Below, piece after piece: positions 1 to 6,202 of a stretch of DNA of 9,550 nt. This DNA comes from Clostridia bacterium (GTDB lineage: Bacteria > Bacillota > Clostridia > Christensenellales > Aristaeellaceae). The notes under the pieces are model-generated. The model had not been told where the DNA came from. It did not search any database and saw only the letters and a program-made list of their open reading frames with translations. Both the position numbers and the translations under genes were made by a program. Location: assembly GCA_017620115.1 (NCBI GenBank), contig JAFZRB010000005.1, forward strand, positions 1-9,550, in the 5' to 3' direction. Within the stretch, counting starts at the first letter, position 1. Every line of letters begins with the position of its first letter.

Positions 1-903
1 TACCGCGGCGTCAAACTGGGCATCTATCCCCCGCTGATCTTCATGGGCGTCGGCGCGATGACCGACTTCGCGCCCCTGCTGGCCAACCCCAAGAGCCTGC
101 TCCTGGGCGCGGCGGCGCAGCTGGGCATCTTCCTCGCCTTCACCGTGGCCATGCTGACCGGCCTGTTCACCCCCGAAGAAGCGGCCTCGATCGGCATCAT
201 CGGCGGCGCGGACGGCCCCACGGCCATTTTCGTCACCACCCGCCTGGCTCCGCAGCTGCTGGGTCCCATCGCGGTCGCAGCGTACAGCTACATGGCGCTG
301 GTCCCCGTCATTCAGCCGCCCATCATGAGGGCGCTGACCACCAAGGAAGAGCGCTCCATCGTCATGGAGCAGCTGCGCCCGGTCTCCAAGACCGAGACCA
401 TCATCTTCCCCATCGTGGTCACCATCGTGGTGTCGCTGCTGCTGCCCGACGCGGCCACGCTGATCGGCTGCCTGATGCTGGGCAACCTGTTCCGCGTCTC
501 CGGCGTTACCGAGCGCCTGAATAAGACCGTTCAGAACGAGCTGTGCAACATCGTGACCATCTTCCTGGGCGTCACCGTCGGCGCGACCACCAACGGCGCG
601 AACTTCCTGACCTTCGACACCCTGAAGATCGTGCTGCTGGGCGTGATCGCCTTCATGGGCGGCACGGCGGGCGGCGTGCTGCTGGCCAAGCTGATGAACA
701 AGCTCACCGGCGGCAAGATCAACCCGCTGATCGGCTCCGCGGGCGTTTCCGCCGTTCCCATGGCCGCGCGCGTCTCGAACACCGTCGGCCAGCAGGAGAA
801 CCCCGGCAACTTCCTGCTGATGCACGCCATGGGCCCGAACGTGGCCGGCGTCATCGGCTCGGCTGTCGCGGCCGGCGTATTCATCTCCCTGTTCGCCCAT
901 TGA
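1..903 (+). CDS. oadB: Sodium-pumping oxaloacetate decarboxylase beta subunit, 5' partial
   Basis: This is the integral membrane subunit that decarboxylates carboxybiotin and couples the reaction to sodium export across the cytoplasmic membrane. The reading frame is open from base 1 and ends at TGA 901-903, giving 300 residues. Several hydrophobic segments are visible. The family signatures GGADGPT, YSYMALVP and SAGVSAVPMAARV are intact, as is the C-terminal AMGPNVAGVIGS. Fragment residues D71, Y97, N241, G245, S250 and R257 line up at a constant offset of 132 with the functional residues D203, Y229, N373, G377, S382 and R389 described for the Klebsiella subunit. About 130 N-terminal residues therefore lie upstream of the window. 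The alpha subunit follows after 22 bases, so the two are cotranscribed. A methylmalonyl-CoA decarboxylase beta subunit would look much the same; the neighbouring alpha subunit decides for oxaloacetate decarboxylase. Confidence 0.93.
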   Translation, partial: YRGVKLGIYPPLIFMGVGAMTDFAPLLANPKSLLLGAAAQLGIFLAFTVAMLTGLFTPEEAASIGIIGGADGPTAIFVTTRLAPQLLGPIAVAAYSYMALVPVIQPPIMRALTTKEERSIVMEQLRPVSKTETIIFPIVVTIVVSLLLPDAATLIGCLMLGNLFRVSGVTERLNKTVQNELCNIVTIFLGVTVGATTNGANFLTFDTLKIVLLGVIAFMGGTAGGVLLAKLMNKLTGGKINPLIGSAGVSAVPMAARVSNTVGQQENPGNFLLMHAMGPNVAGVIGSAVAAGVFISLFAH

Positions 904-910
904 TGTGTAA

Positions 911-917
911 AAGGAGG
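911..917 (+). promoter_or_regulatory. Ribosome binding site of oadA, fixes a GTG start
   Basis: AAGGAGG sits 8 bases before the GTG at 926. The match to the anti-Shine-Dalgarno sequence is full, and the spacing makes GTG 926 the only sensible start for the alpha subunit. The site lies in the 22-base gap after the beta-subunit stop, so alpha is translated independently from the shared messenger. Confidence 0.85.
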
Positions 918-925
918 AAATCCCT

Positions 926-2323
926 GTGGGAAAGGTACTTATCACTGAAACCATCCTGCGCGACGCGCATCAGTCCCAGGCCGCGACCCGCATGAGGCTC
1001 GAGGACATGCTGCCCGCCTGCCCGATTCTCGATAAAGCCGGCTACTACTCCATCGAATGCTGGGGCGGCGCCACCTTCGACAGCTGCCTGCGCTTCCTGA
1101 ACGAGGATCCCTGGGAGCGCCTGCGCGCCCTGCGCAAGGCCCTGCCCAACACCAAGCTGCAGATGCTGTTCCGCGGCCAGAACATCCTGGGCTACAAGCA
1201 CTACGCCGACGACGTGGTGGACGAGTTCGTGCGCCTGTCCATCAAGAACGGCATCGACATCATCCGCATCTTCGACGCGCTGAACGACGTGCGCAACCTG
1301 CAGGCCGCCATCGCCGCCACCAAGAAGTACGGCGGCATCTGCGAGGTGGCCATGAGCTACACCATCAGCCCGGTGCACACCGAGGAGTATTTCGTGAAGC
1401 TGGCCCAGCAGCTGGAGCGCCTCGGCGCGGACAACATCTGCATCAAGGACATGGCCAACCTGCTGCTGCCCTACACCGCCTACAGCCTCGTGAAGAAGCT
1501 GAAGAAGGCCGTGAAGTGTCCCATCCATCTGCACACCCACAACACTGCCGGCGTGGGCAACATGACCGTTCTGAAGGCCATCGAAGCGGGCGTGGACATC
1601 GTGGACTGCGCGCTGTCGCCCCTGGGCAACGGCACCTCCAACCCCGCCACCGAGCCGCTGATCGCCACGCTGAAGGGCACGCCCTACGACACCGAGATCG
1701 ACCTGGACGCCCTGACCGAGGCCACCACGCACTTCCGCGGCGTGGCCGACAAGCTGAAGAAGGAAGGCATCCTGGATCCCAAGGTGCTGAGCGTGGATAT
1801 CAACACGCTGAAGTATCAGGTGCCCGGCGGCATGCTGTCCAACCTGATCAACCAGCTGAAGCAGGCGAACGCCTCTGACCGGTTCTACGAGGTGCTGGCC
1901 GAGGTGCCGCGCGTGCGCGAGGACTTCGGTTATCCGCCGCTGGTCACCCCCACCTCCCAGATCGTGGGCACGCAGGCCGTCATGAACGTGCTGGCCGGCG
2001 AGCGCTACAAGATGAACCCCAAGGAGAGCCAGGGCCTGATGCGCGGCGAATACGGCAAGCTGCCCGCCAAGGTGAACGAGGAAGTGCGCCGCAAGGTCAT
2101 CGGCGACCAGGAGGTCATCACCTGCCGTCCCGCCGACCTGCTCAAGCCCGAGCTGGAAAATTACCGCAAGGAAATCGGCGAGTACATCACCCAGGAAGAG
2201 GACGTGCTCACCTACGCGCTGTTCCCGCAGGTCGCCCAGAAGTTCTTCAAGGCCCGTCAGGCCAAGCTGATCGGCCTGGACAACTCCGTCCGCGACGAGA
2301 AGAACAACGCCATGCCCGTCTGA
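926..2323 (+). CDS. oadA: Oxaloacetate decarboxylase alpha subunit (carboxyltransferase), no biotin domain
   Basis: This cytoplasmic subunit moves the C4 carboxyl group of oxaloacetate to a biotin carrier, leaving pyruvate. The protein has 465 residues. Residues 1 to about 270 form the HMGL-like TIM barrel, starting with TETILRDAHQS. The metal ligands expected in the family are present: D13, H203 and H205 (in LHTHNT), with the lysine of ICIKDM at K174. Residues about 285-460 are the conserved PYC/OADA domain (LSVDINTLKYQVPGGMLSNL). The protein stops there: there is no Pro/Ala linker and no C-terminal biotinyl domain with an AMKM-type lysine. The carrier must therefore be a separate protein, probably encoded upstream of oadB outside the window. 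The active-site context varies slightly: HTHNT where HTHDT is common, and DMANLL where DMAGLL is common. The start is GTG with a strong ribosome binding site. Pyruvate carboxylase subunit B is a similar protein, but adjacency to oadB favours the decarboxylase. Confidence 0.93.
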   Translation: MGKVLITETILRDAHQSQAATRMRLEDMLPACPILDKAGYYSIECWGGATFDSCLRFLNEDPWERLRALRKALPNTKLQMLFRGQNILGYKHYADDVVDEFVRLSIKNGIDIIRIFDALNDVRNLQAAIAATKKYGGICEVAMSYTISPVHTEEYFVKLAQQLERLGADNICIKDMANLLLPYTAYSLVKKLKKAVKCPIHLHTHNTAGVGNMTVLKAIEAGVDIVDCALSPLGNGTSNPATEPLIATLKGTPYDTEIDLDALTEATTHFRGVADKLKKEGILDPKVLSVDINTLKYQVPGGMLSNLINQLKQANASDRFYEVLAEVPRVREDFGYPPLVTPTSQIVGTQAVMNVLAGERYKMNPKESQGLMRGEYGKLPAKVNEEVRRKVIGDQEVITCRPADLLKPELENYRKEIGEYITQEEDVLTYALFPQVAQKFFKARQAKLIGLDNSVRDEKNNAMPV

Positions 2324-2364
2324 ACGGGCAGCGCCCGCTGACACCGCTTACGCCGCTGAAAAAC

Positions 2365-2397
2365 GGACTTCTTCGGCGGAGATCGGCCTCGAAGTCC
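2365..2397 (+). other. Weak stem-loop in the oadA-sigF convergent gap
   Basis: GGACTTC at 2365-2371 is complementary to GAAGTCC at 2391-2397, leaving a 19-base loop. The octamer CTTCGGCG also occurs twice here (2371-2378 and 2397-2404). No T-tract follows, so this is not a terminator by itself. It may only be structure in the 3' untranslated region of the oad messenger, or chance in GC-rich DNA. Confidence 0.25.
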
Positions 2398-2459
2398 TTC
2401 GGCGCTGCGAATACGTTGGTTCATGCGGTCGCTTGATTCCATCGCATCGTTTCTTTCAC

Positions 2460-2494
2460 GCCTGCCCGGCCCAAACAGCCGGGCAGGCTTCTTT
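2460..2494 (+). terminator. Rho-independent terminator of the oad operon
   Basis: A perfect 11-bp stem is formed by 2460-2470 against 2478-2488, with arm core CCTGCCCGGC and a 7-base loop (CCAAACA). It is followed by a T-rich tract, TTCTTT. The hairpin lies 136 bases after the oadA stop. On the opposite strand the hairpin is not followed by a T-run, so it should mainly stop rightward transcription, protecting the convergent sigF end. Confidence 0.88.
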
Positions 2495-2495
2495 A

Positions 2496-2565
2496 TCCCC
2501 CATCCCCAATCGCCATTTTCTAATTATCAATTTATAATTTCTAATTGCTAATTTCCCCCATCCCC
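2496..2565. repeat. C-rich 12-bp direct repeat flanking an AT-rich block
   Basis: TCCCCCATCCCC occurs at 2496-2507 and again at 2554-2565. Between the copies lies an AT-rich segment (about 2515-2553), in sharp contrast to the GC-rich surroundings. The core contains TTCTAATT twice, 21 bases apart (2518 and 2539), and a 6-bp inverted repeat (AATTAT 2522-2527 with ATAATT 2534-2539). The right copy and part of the core lie inside the 3' end of sigF. The arrangement suggests a small intergenic repeat that inserted or expanded here, but its family is unknown to me. Confidence 0.55.
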
Positions 2566-3254
2566 CTCAGCCTTTTCAGTATCCTGCTCTCCATGCGCGA
2601 GACCTGCACCTGCGTCATGCCCAGCTCGGCGGCGATGCTGGTTTGTGTCTGGTCGAGGAAATAACGGCGGCGGATCAGCTCGCGTTCGCGGGGCGGCAGA
2701 CTGTCCAGCATGGTCCGAAGGTCGATCCGGCTGACCAGCCGCGCGGTGTCGTCCTCGCCGATGGTATCCTGCAGGAGCAGGTCGCCGTCGCCCAGCGGCT
2801 CGCTCAGCGAGCGCACGCCGTAGCCCGCCTCCATGGCCAGCAGCGCGTCCTCGCGCGAGAGGCCGAGCCGCTGCGCGAGCGTTTCCAGCGTCGCGCCGTC
2901 GCCCAGCTCCTCCCGCAGCCTCGCCAGCCGAATAGCGTTCTCCCGGATGGAGCGCGCCACGTGAACCTGGCTGTCGTCGCGCAGGAAGCGCCGGATCTCC
3001 CCCATGATGAGCGGCACGGCATAGGTTGAAAAGCGCACCTGATAGCGCCGCGGATCGAAGTTCCGGATCGCCTTCACCAGCCCCAGCCGTCCCAGCTGCA
3101 CCAGGTCGTCGCGCTCCCGGCCTCGGCCTTCAAAGCGCTTCACCACATAGTGGACGAGCGGATCGTGCTTCAGCGCCATCTGCTCCAGCGCCGCTCCGTC
3201 GCCTCCGCGTATGGCTTCGATCAGTTCAAGATCGCTTTTGTCCGGCCCGCCCAT
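2541..3254 (-). CDS. sigF: RNA polymerase sigma-F, forespore-specific (SpoIIAC)
   Basis: This sigma factor directs early forespore transcription and is held inactive by SpoIIAB until SpoIIAA releases it. The protein has 237 residues, close to the usual 250 or so. Region 2 spans about 30-98 and contains DDLVQLGRLGLVKAIRNFDP and the hallmark RFSTYAVPLIMGEIRRFLRDD. Region 3 is about 105-168. Region 4 is about 185-232, with the helix-turn-helix QTSIAAELGMTQVQVSRMES. The start ATG shares its A with the spoIIAB stop (TGATG). Only a weak GGGA lies upstream, so translation is probably coupled to spoIIAB. Sigma-G is related, but the gene order spoIIAA-spoIIAB-sigma identifies sigma-F. The last residues (GMGEISN) and the TAG stop come from the C-rich/AT-rich repeat that overlaps the gene end, so the C-terminal tail is atypical. 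Confidence 0.95.
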   Translation of the reverse strand: MGGPDKSDLELIEAIRGGDGAALEQMALKHDPLVHYVVKRFEGRGRERDDLVQLGRLGLVKAIRNFDPRRYQVRFSTYAVPLIMGEIRRFLRDDSQVHVARSIRENAIRLARLREELGDGATLETLAQRLGLSREDALLAMEAGYGVRSLSEPLGDGDLLLQDTIGEDDTARLVSRIDLRTMLDSLPPRERELIRRRYFLDQTQTSIAAELGMTQVQVSRMESRILKRLRGMGEISN

Positions 3255-3706
3255 CAGGCGTCCCGCACGAGACAGCAGGCGGGCGTCAGCTGCTTTCTCA
3301 TGCGCACGATGGTTCCGCTGTTCACCTGCGAAATCACCTCGACGCCGTCCATAAAGCTCTCCATCACCGTGAAGCCCATGCCCGAGCGCTCGGCGTCTTC
3401 CATTGTGGTGAAGAAGGGTTGGCGCGCCTGCTCGACGTTCTCGATGCCGCAGCCCTTATCGGCGATCTCCACCAGCAGGCCGCCGCCCTCATCCAGCCAC
3501 GCGCGCATGCGCACCAGGCCGCTGTGTTCGCGGTAGCCGTGCACGATGGCGTTTGTGACCGCCTCTGAAACCGCCGTCTTCACGTCGCCCAGCTGCTCCA
3601 GCGTGGGGTTCACGGGCATGATGAAGGCGCTGATGACCATGCGCGCCAGCGCCTCGTTTTCCGGGCGGGATCGGAAATCCAGCCGCATATCGTTTACTGT
3701 CTTCAT
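3254..3706 (-). CDS. spoIIAB: Anti-sigma-F factor and serine kinase SpoIIAB
   Basis: SpoIIAB binds sigma-F and keeps it inactive; it is also an ATP-dependent kinase that phosphorylates SpoIIAA. The protein has 150 residues and is a GHKL-type ATPase. The N box is SEAVTNAIVHGY, with E48 and N52. The G1 box is IADKGCGIEN (D83, G85, G87). The G2 box is RSGMGFTVMESFMD, around 108-120. The N-terminal NEALAR (E18, R22) corresponds to the segment that contacts sigma-F and SpoIIAA in Bacillus. I chose ATG 3706 because AGGAGG lies 6 bases upstream and the product begins MKTVNDMRLDF, matching the family N-terminus. An in-frame upstream ATG at 3742 would overlap spoIIAA and has no such support. The gene starts 10 bases after spoIIAA and overlaps sigF by one base. 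Confidence 0.95.
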   Translation of the reverse strand: MKTVNDMRLDFRSRPENEALARMVISAFIMPVNPTLEQLGDVKTAVSEAVTNAIVHGYREHSGLVRMRAWLDEGGGLLVEIADKGCGIENVEQARQPFFTTMEDAERSGMGFTVMESFMDGVEVISQVNSGTIVRMRKQLTPACCLVRDA

Positions 3707-3712
3707 TGTCGT

Positions 3713-3718
3713 CCTCCT
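3713..3718 (-). promoter_or_regulatory. Ribosome binding site of spoIIAB, overlapping the spoIIAA stop
   Basis: AGGAGG on the minus strand overlaps the TAG stop codon of spoIIAA (3717-3719) and stands 6 bases from ATG 3706. It decides the spoIIAB start against the in-frame upstream ATG at 3742. Overlap of stop and ribosome binding site suggests linked translation of the two partner proteins. Confidence 0.85.
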
Positions 3719-4022
3719 ACGCCAGCTTTTCAATGATTTCATATAGACCCGACAGCTGCATGATCCTGTCCATGCGCCGGCTGCCGGGCATCACGGCCAC
3801 GCTGCCGCCCCGGCGGCGCATCAGCTTATAGCGCCCGATCATCATGCCGATGCCGGAGCTGTCCATGAACTCCAGCCCGCTCAGGTCGAACACCAGCCGA
3901 CGCACGCCGGGATCGGCGATCAGGCCGTCCAGTTCCGCCCGCAGCTCGCCCGCGCGCCGGTGGTCCAGCTCGCCCGACAGCCGAACGCACAGCGTTCCGT
4001 TTCTTTTCTCGTAATCCAGCAA
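3717..4022 (-). CDS. spoIIAA: Anti-sigma-F factor antagonist SpoIIAA (STAS domain)
   Basis: SpoIIAA binds SpoIIAB when dephosphorylated and frees sigma-F; SpoIIAB inactivates it by phosphorylating one serine. The protein has 101 residues from TTG 4022 and forms a single STAS domain. Motifs are LCVRLSGELDHRRA near the N-terminus and LEFMDSSGIGMMIGRYK, whose first serine of DSSG (S55) corresponds to phosphorylated S58 of Bacillus subtilis. SGLYEIIEKLA ends the protein. TTG 4022 is preferred because GGGAGG lies 8 bases before it. GTG 4031 is the alternative: it gives 104 residues and an N-terminus of exactly Bacillus length, but its ribosome binding site is poor. The frame stays open upstream to 4310, but that extension runs into the divergent gene and has no family similarity. 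Confidence 0.93.
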   Translation of the reverse strand: MLDYEKRNGTLCVRLSGELDHRRAGELRAELDGLIADPGVRRLVFDLSGLEFMDSSGIGMMIGRYKLMRRRGGSVAVMPGSRRMDRIMQLSGLYEIIEKLA

Positions 4023-4030
4023 TACAGACA

Positions 4031-4036
4031 CCTCCC
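4031..4036 (-). promoter_or_regulatory. Ribosome binding site supporting a TTG start for spoIIAA
   Basis: GGGAGG on the minus strand lies 8 bases before TTG 4022. Its last G is also the first base of the competing GTG at 4031-4029, so if this site is used the GTG cannot be the start. This is the main evidence for the shorter SpoIIAA. Confidence 0.55.
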
Positions 4037-4071
4037 GCTTCCCGGAGCGCTCCGCCCCGGATACACCACTC

Positions 4072-4099
4072 CTTTTCGATTGTGACGCCGACAAATCCT
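4072..4099 (-). promoter_or_regulatory. Candidate sigma-H promoter of the spoIIA operon
   Basis: On the minus strand, AGGATTT (4099-4093) matches the sigma-H -35 core AGGAWWW. After exactly 12 bases, ATCGAAAAG (4080-4072) fits the -10 pattern RNNGAATWW except for A in place of T after GAA and a final G. In Bacillus the spoIIA operon is transcribed by sigma-H RNA polymerase with Spo0A~P, so location, orientation and spacing all fit. Transcription would start near 4065, leaving a leader of about 40 bases before spoIIAA. The call is by eye against the consensus. Confidence 0.5.
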
Positions 4100-4119
4100 T
4101 GCGCGAAGACGCGCTGATC

Positions 4120-4133
4120 CTGTCGGGTGACAG
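4120..4133. promoter_or_regulatory. Inverted repeat CTGTC-N4-GACAG upstream of the spoIIA promoter
   Basis: Perfect 5-base arms CTGTC and GACAG surround GGGT, centred about 60 bases upstream of the expected spoIIAA transcription start. One arm reads TGTCGGG, five of seven bases of the Spo0A box TGTCGAA. It could be an operator or a degenerate Spo0A site. Short palindromes also arise by chance, so support is limited. Confidence 0.3.
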
Positions 4134-4140
4134 CCAATCG

Positions 4141-4149
4141 TGCGACAAA
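4141..4149 (-). promoter_or_regulatory. Candidate Spo0A box upstream of spoIIA
   Basis: TTTGTCGCA on the minus strand matches the extended Spo0A box TTTGTCGAA in 8 of 9 positions and is preceded by two more T residues. It lies about 80 bases upstream of the expected transcription start of spoIIAA. Spo0A~P activates spoIIA in Bacillus from boxes upstream of the promoter, which makes the position reasonable. The 5' part of the box also resembles the sequence at 4096-4088 in the promoter spacer (TTTGTCGGC). Confidence 0.4.
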
Positions 4150-4236
4150 AACCGCGGGGAAACAGACCGCTTCCTCTCGCCTTCCGCCGCATGATCCCTT
4201 CCATTTGGGTTATGCTGATGGCGGGAGGTGATTTTT

Positions 4237-4440
4237 ATGCCCAACACCGCGCCAGGAGCGGATATCGCGCGCATCCGCGTTTCCGCCGCGCCGGGTCGCG
4301 CGGAACGCATCCGCGACTACCTGAACGAAATCGGCGACCCGAATCATTTCTTCTGCGGCCCGATCGAGGTTCAGACGCGCTTCAACCCGCACGGTTCTCC
4401 GCTCAGGCCGCTCATTGAGCGGCATATCCAGGATTTCTGA
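4237..4440 (+). CDS. Small conserved-type protein, mobile-element associated (DUF6870-like)
   Basis: A 67-residue protein of unknown function. ATG 4237 has GGGAGG 8 bases upstream; the in-frame GTG at 4228 overlaps that site and is rejected. The central part, ERIRDYLNEIGDPNHFFCG, followed by IEVQTRF and a C-terminal PLRPLIERHI, resembles from memory small proteins of clostridial mobile elements (pattern ERI-D-L-IG-P---C-----V---F). I associate that pattern with DUF6870 but could not search for it. There is no signal peptide, membrane segment or helix-turn-helix. It is divergent from spoIIAA and sits 77 bases before the serine recombinase on the same strand, so the two are probably cotranscribed. 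No convincing -35/-10 pair was seen before it. A role in controlling the recombinase is possible but is only inferred from position. Confidence 0.65.
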   Translation: MPNTAPGADIARIRVSAAPGRAERIRDYLNEIGDPNHFFCGPIEVQTRFNPHGSPLRPLIERHIQDF

Positions 4441-4517
4441 CTGGAAGGTTTTACCGCTTGAAACCGGCGCGACCGGATGATATGCTGGACGAAAACGGGC
4501 TGATCGGAGGAATCGAC

Positions 4518-6089
4518 ATGGCTGTACGGAAAACCGACACGATGTGGCCCTGCGCGCTGTACATCCGGCTCTCCCACGAGGACGGCGATAAGGACGAGAG
4601 CGACAGCATCGTCAATCAGCGCGCGCTGCTCAGCGCCTTCGCCGCCGAACAGCCGGATCTGAGCGTGGCGGACGTGTGCGTCGACGACGGCTTCACCGGC
4701 TCTAATTTCGAGCGGCCGGCCTTTCAGCGCATGATGGCCGGCGTCACCGCGGGCCGTATCCGCTGCGTCGTGGTGAAGGATCTCTCGCGCTTCGGCCGCA
4801 ATTACATCGAAGCCGGGCGCTATCTGGAGCAGGTGTTCCCGGCGATGGGCGTGCGCTTCATCTCCGTAAACGACCGCATCGACAGCTATGCCGATCCGGC
4901 CTCCGCCAGCGGGCTGCTGCTGCCCTTCCGCAACCTCATCAACGACGAATACTGCCGGGACATCTCGCAGAAGGTGAGAAGCGCTTTGGACATAAAGCGC
5001 CGCCAGGGCCAGTTCATCGGCTCGTTCGCGCCTTACGGCTATAAAAAGTCGCCGGACGACCGCAACCGCCTCGCCGTCGACGGCGAAACAGCGCCCGTCG
5101 TGCGGGAAATCTATCGCCTGTTCCTCGCCGGGCAGGGCATCAAATCCATCGCGCGGCAGCTGAGCGCCCTGCGTCTTCCCACGCCAGCCGCCCGCCGGGC
5201 CGGAACGGACGAGTGCCTGTGGTCGGACTCCTCCGTCCGGCGCATCCTCACGAATCCGGTCTACTGCGGCCATGCCGCTCAGGGCAAGCGCCGCTCCATA
5301 AGCCACCGGCTGAACCGCTCGCTGTGCGTGCCGCCGGAGGAATGGACCGTGGTTCGGAACACGCACGAGGCCATCATCAGCGAAGAGGATTTCGAGCGCG
5401 CCGCCCGCCTGATCGGCAAAAACGCCCACGCCGCGCCGGAGAAAAGCTGCGTCTATCCCCTTTCCGGCCTTTTATTCTGCGCGGACTGCGGCCGGCCCAT
5501 GCACCGAAAAACAATCGCCCAGCCTTACGGCGTTTACGCCTATTACATCTGCTCCGGCTATAAGAAGCATCGCGTGTGCACGAAGCACACCGTCCGCGCC
5601 GACCTGCTCGAACACGCCGTGAGCGAGACGATCGCGCGGCAGATCGAGCTGTGCGTGAGCGCGAAGGAGCTGCTCGCGGCGCTGAAGCGCGGCTCCGACG
5701 AAAGCCGGCGCGCTCCGCTGGAAAAACGGCTGACGGCGCTGGAGGACGAAAAGCGGCGCGTCGCCCGGATGAAGCTGGCGCTGTATCCCGATCTCAAGAG
5801 CGGGCTCATCTCCCAGGCGGATTATGTCGCCCTGCGCGCGCAGTTCGAAGAAAAGCTCGAAGGCCTCGAACGAGCTGCGGCGCTTCTCGCGGACGCCCTG
5901 CGGCGCGAGGACGCCGCGCCGGCGCGCGCTCGGGACGGGCTGGAGCACTTCATCCGGCATCACCGCTTCCGCGCGCTCAGCCGCGATATGGCCGCCGACC
6001 TGATCGAACGCATCGACGTGCGCGAGGGCGGGAAAATCGACATACAGTTCCGCTACCGCGACGAGCTGGCGGCGCTGGAAGAGCCCTAG
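4518..6089 (+). CDS. Large serine recombinase (site-specific integrase/resolvase family)
   Basis: This enzyme class cuts and rejoins DNA at att sites through a serine-DNA intermediate, integrating or excising mobile elements. The protein has 523 residues, normal for large serine recombinases. The N-terminal resolvase domain (about 12-160) carries LYIRLSHEDG with catalytic S19 and R17, and VKDLSRFGRN with R91 and R94. The Recombinase domain follows (about 165-300), with APYGYKK and SVRRILTNPVYCGH. A zinc ribbon is formed by C321/C324 and C345/C354. A charged helical, probably coiled-coil region covers about 395-470. All catalytic parts are intact and no frameshift is seen. ATG 4518 is chosen because GGAGG lies 7 bases upstream; the longer TTG 4458 form lacks a ribosome binding site. 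Base composition is like the neighbours, so a recent transfer is not obvious. No other element genes, such as relaxase, capsid or toxin genes, are in the window. Confidence 0.92.
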   Translation: MAVRKTDTMWPCALYIRLSHEDGDKDESDSIVNQRALLSAFAAEQPDLSVADVCVDDGFTGSNFERPAFQRMMAGVTAGRIRCVVVKDLSRFGRNYIEAGRYLEQVFPAMGVRFISVNDRIDSYADPASASGLLLPFRNLINDEYCRDISQKVRSALDIKRRQGQFIGSFAPYGYKKSPDDRNRLAVDGETAPVVREIYRLFLAGQGIKSIARQLSALRLPTPAARRAGTDECLWSDSSVRRILTNPVYCGHAAQGKRRSISHRLNRSLCVPPEEWTVVRNTHEAIISEEDFERAARLIGKNAHAAPEKSCVYPLSGLLFCADCGRPMHRKTIAQPYGVYAYYICSGYKKHRVCTKHTVRADLLEHAVSETIARQIELCVSAKELLAALKRGSDESRRAPLEKRLTALEDEKRRVARMKLALYPDLKSGLISQADYVALRAQFEEKLEGLERAAALLADALRREDAAPARARDGLEHFIRHHRFRALSRDMAADLIERIDVREGGKIDIQFRYRDELAALEEP

Positions 6090-6151
6090 CGCGCGCTTTT
6101 GACGCCGCGCGGGCAGATCGCCATGAATGAAACGCGCCGCTGCATTTCCTC

Positions 6152-6180
6152 TGGACAGACGCGGCTGTTCGTGTTATGAT
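6152..6180 (+). promoter_or_regulatory. Near-consensus sigma-A promoter of the GH2 operon
   Basis: TGGACA (6152-6157) and TATGAT (6175-6180) are separated by exactly 17 bases. Each hexamer matches consensus in five of six positions, and TGT directly before the -10 makes it an extended -10. Transcription would begin near 6187, about 30 bases before the GH2 start at 6218. No operator-like repeat overlapping it was recognised. Confidence 0.75.
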
Positions 6181-6202
6181 GAGCATGGAAAATAAGCTGT
6201 CC

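Noticed and set aside
881..2344. 487-residue open frame antisense to oadA
   Set aside because: It mirrors oadA almost exactly, is rich in His/Val/Leu/Gln repeats produced by reverse-reading a strongly biased GC-rich gene, and has no family motif.
2460..2488. The oad hairpin as a terminator for sigF as well
   Set aside because: On the minus strand the stem is followed by a purine-rich stretch (GTGAAAGAAA), not a T-run, so a bidirectional role is not supported.
4032..4310. N-terminal extension of SpoIIAA up to 4310
   Set aside because: It would overlap the divergent small gene and the promoter region, and adds residues without STAS or other family similarity.
5576..6130. 184-residue + strand frame overlapping the recombinase 3' end
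   Set aside because: It is an Arg/Ala-rich alternate-frame reading inside the coiled-coil region of the recombinase.
6099..6130. TTGACG at 6099 as a -35 for the GH2 gene
   Set aside because: The matching -10 position (CATGAA) is poor, while the pair at 6152/6175 is much better.
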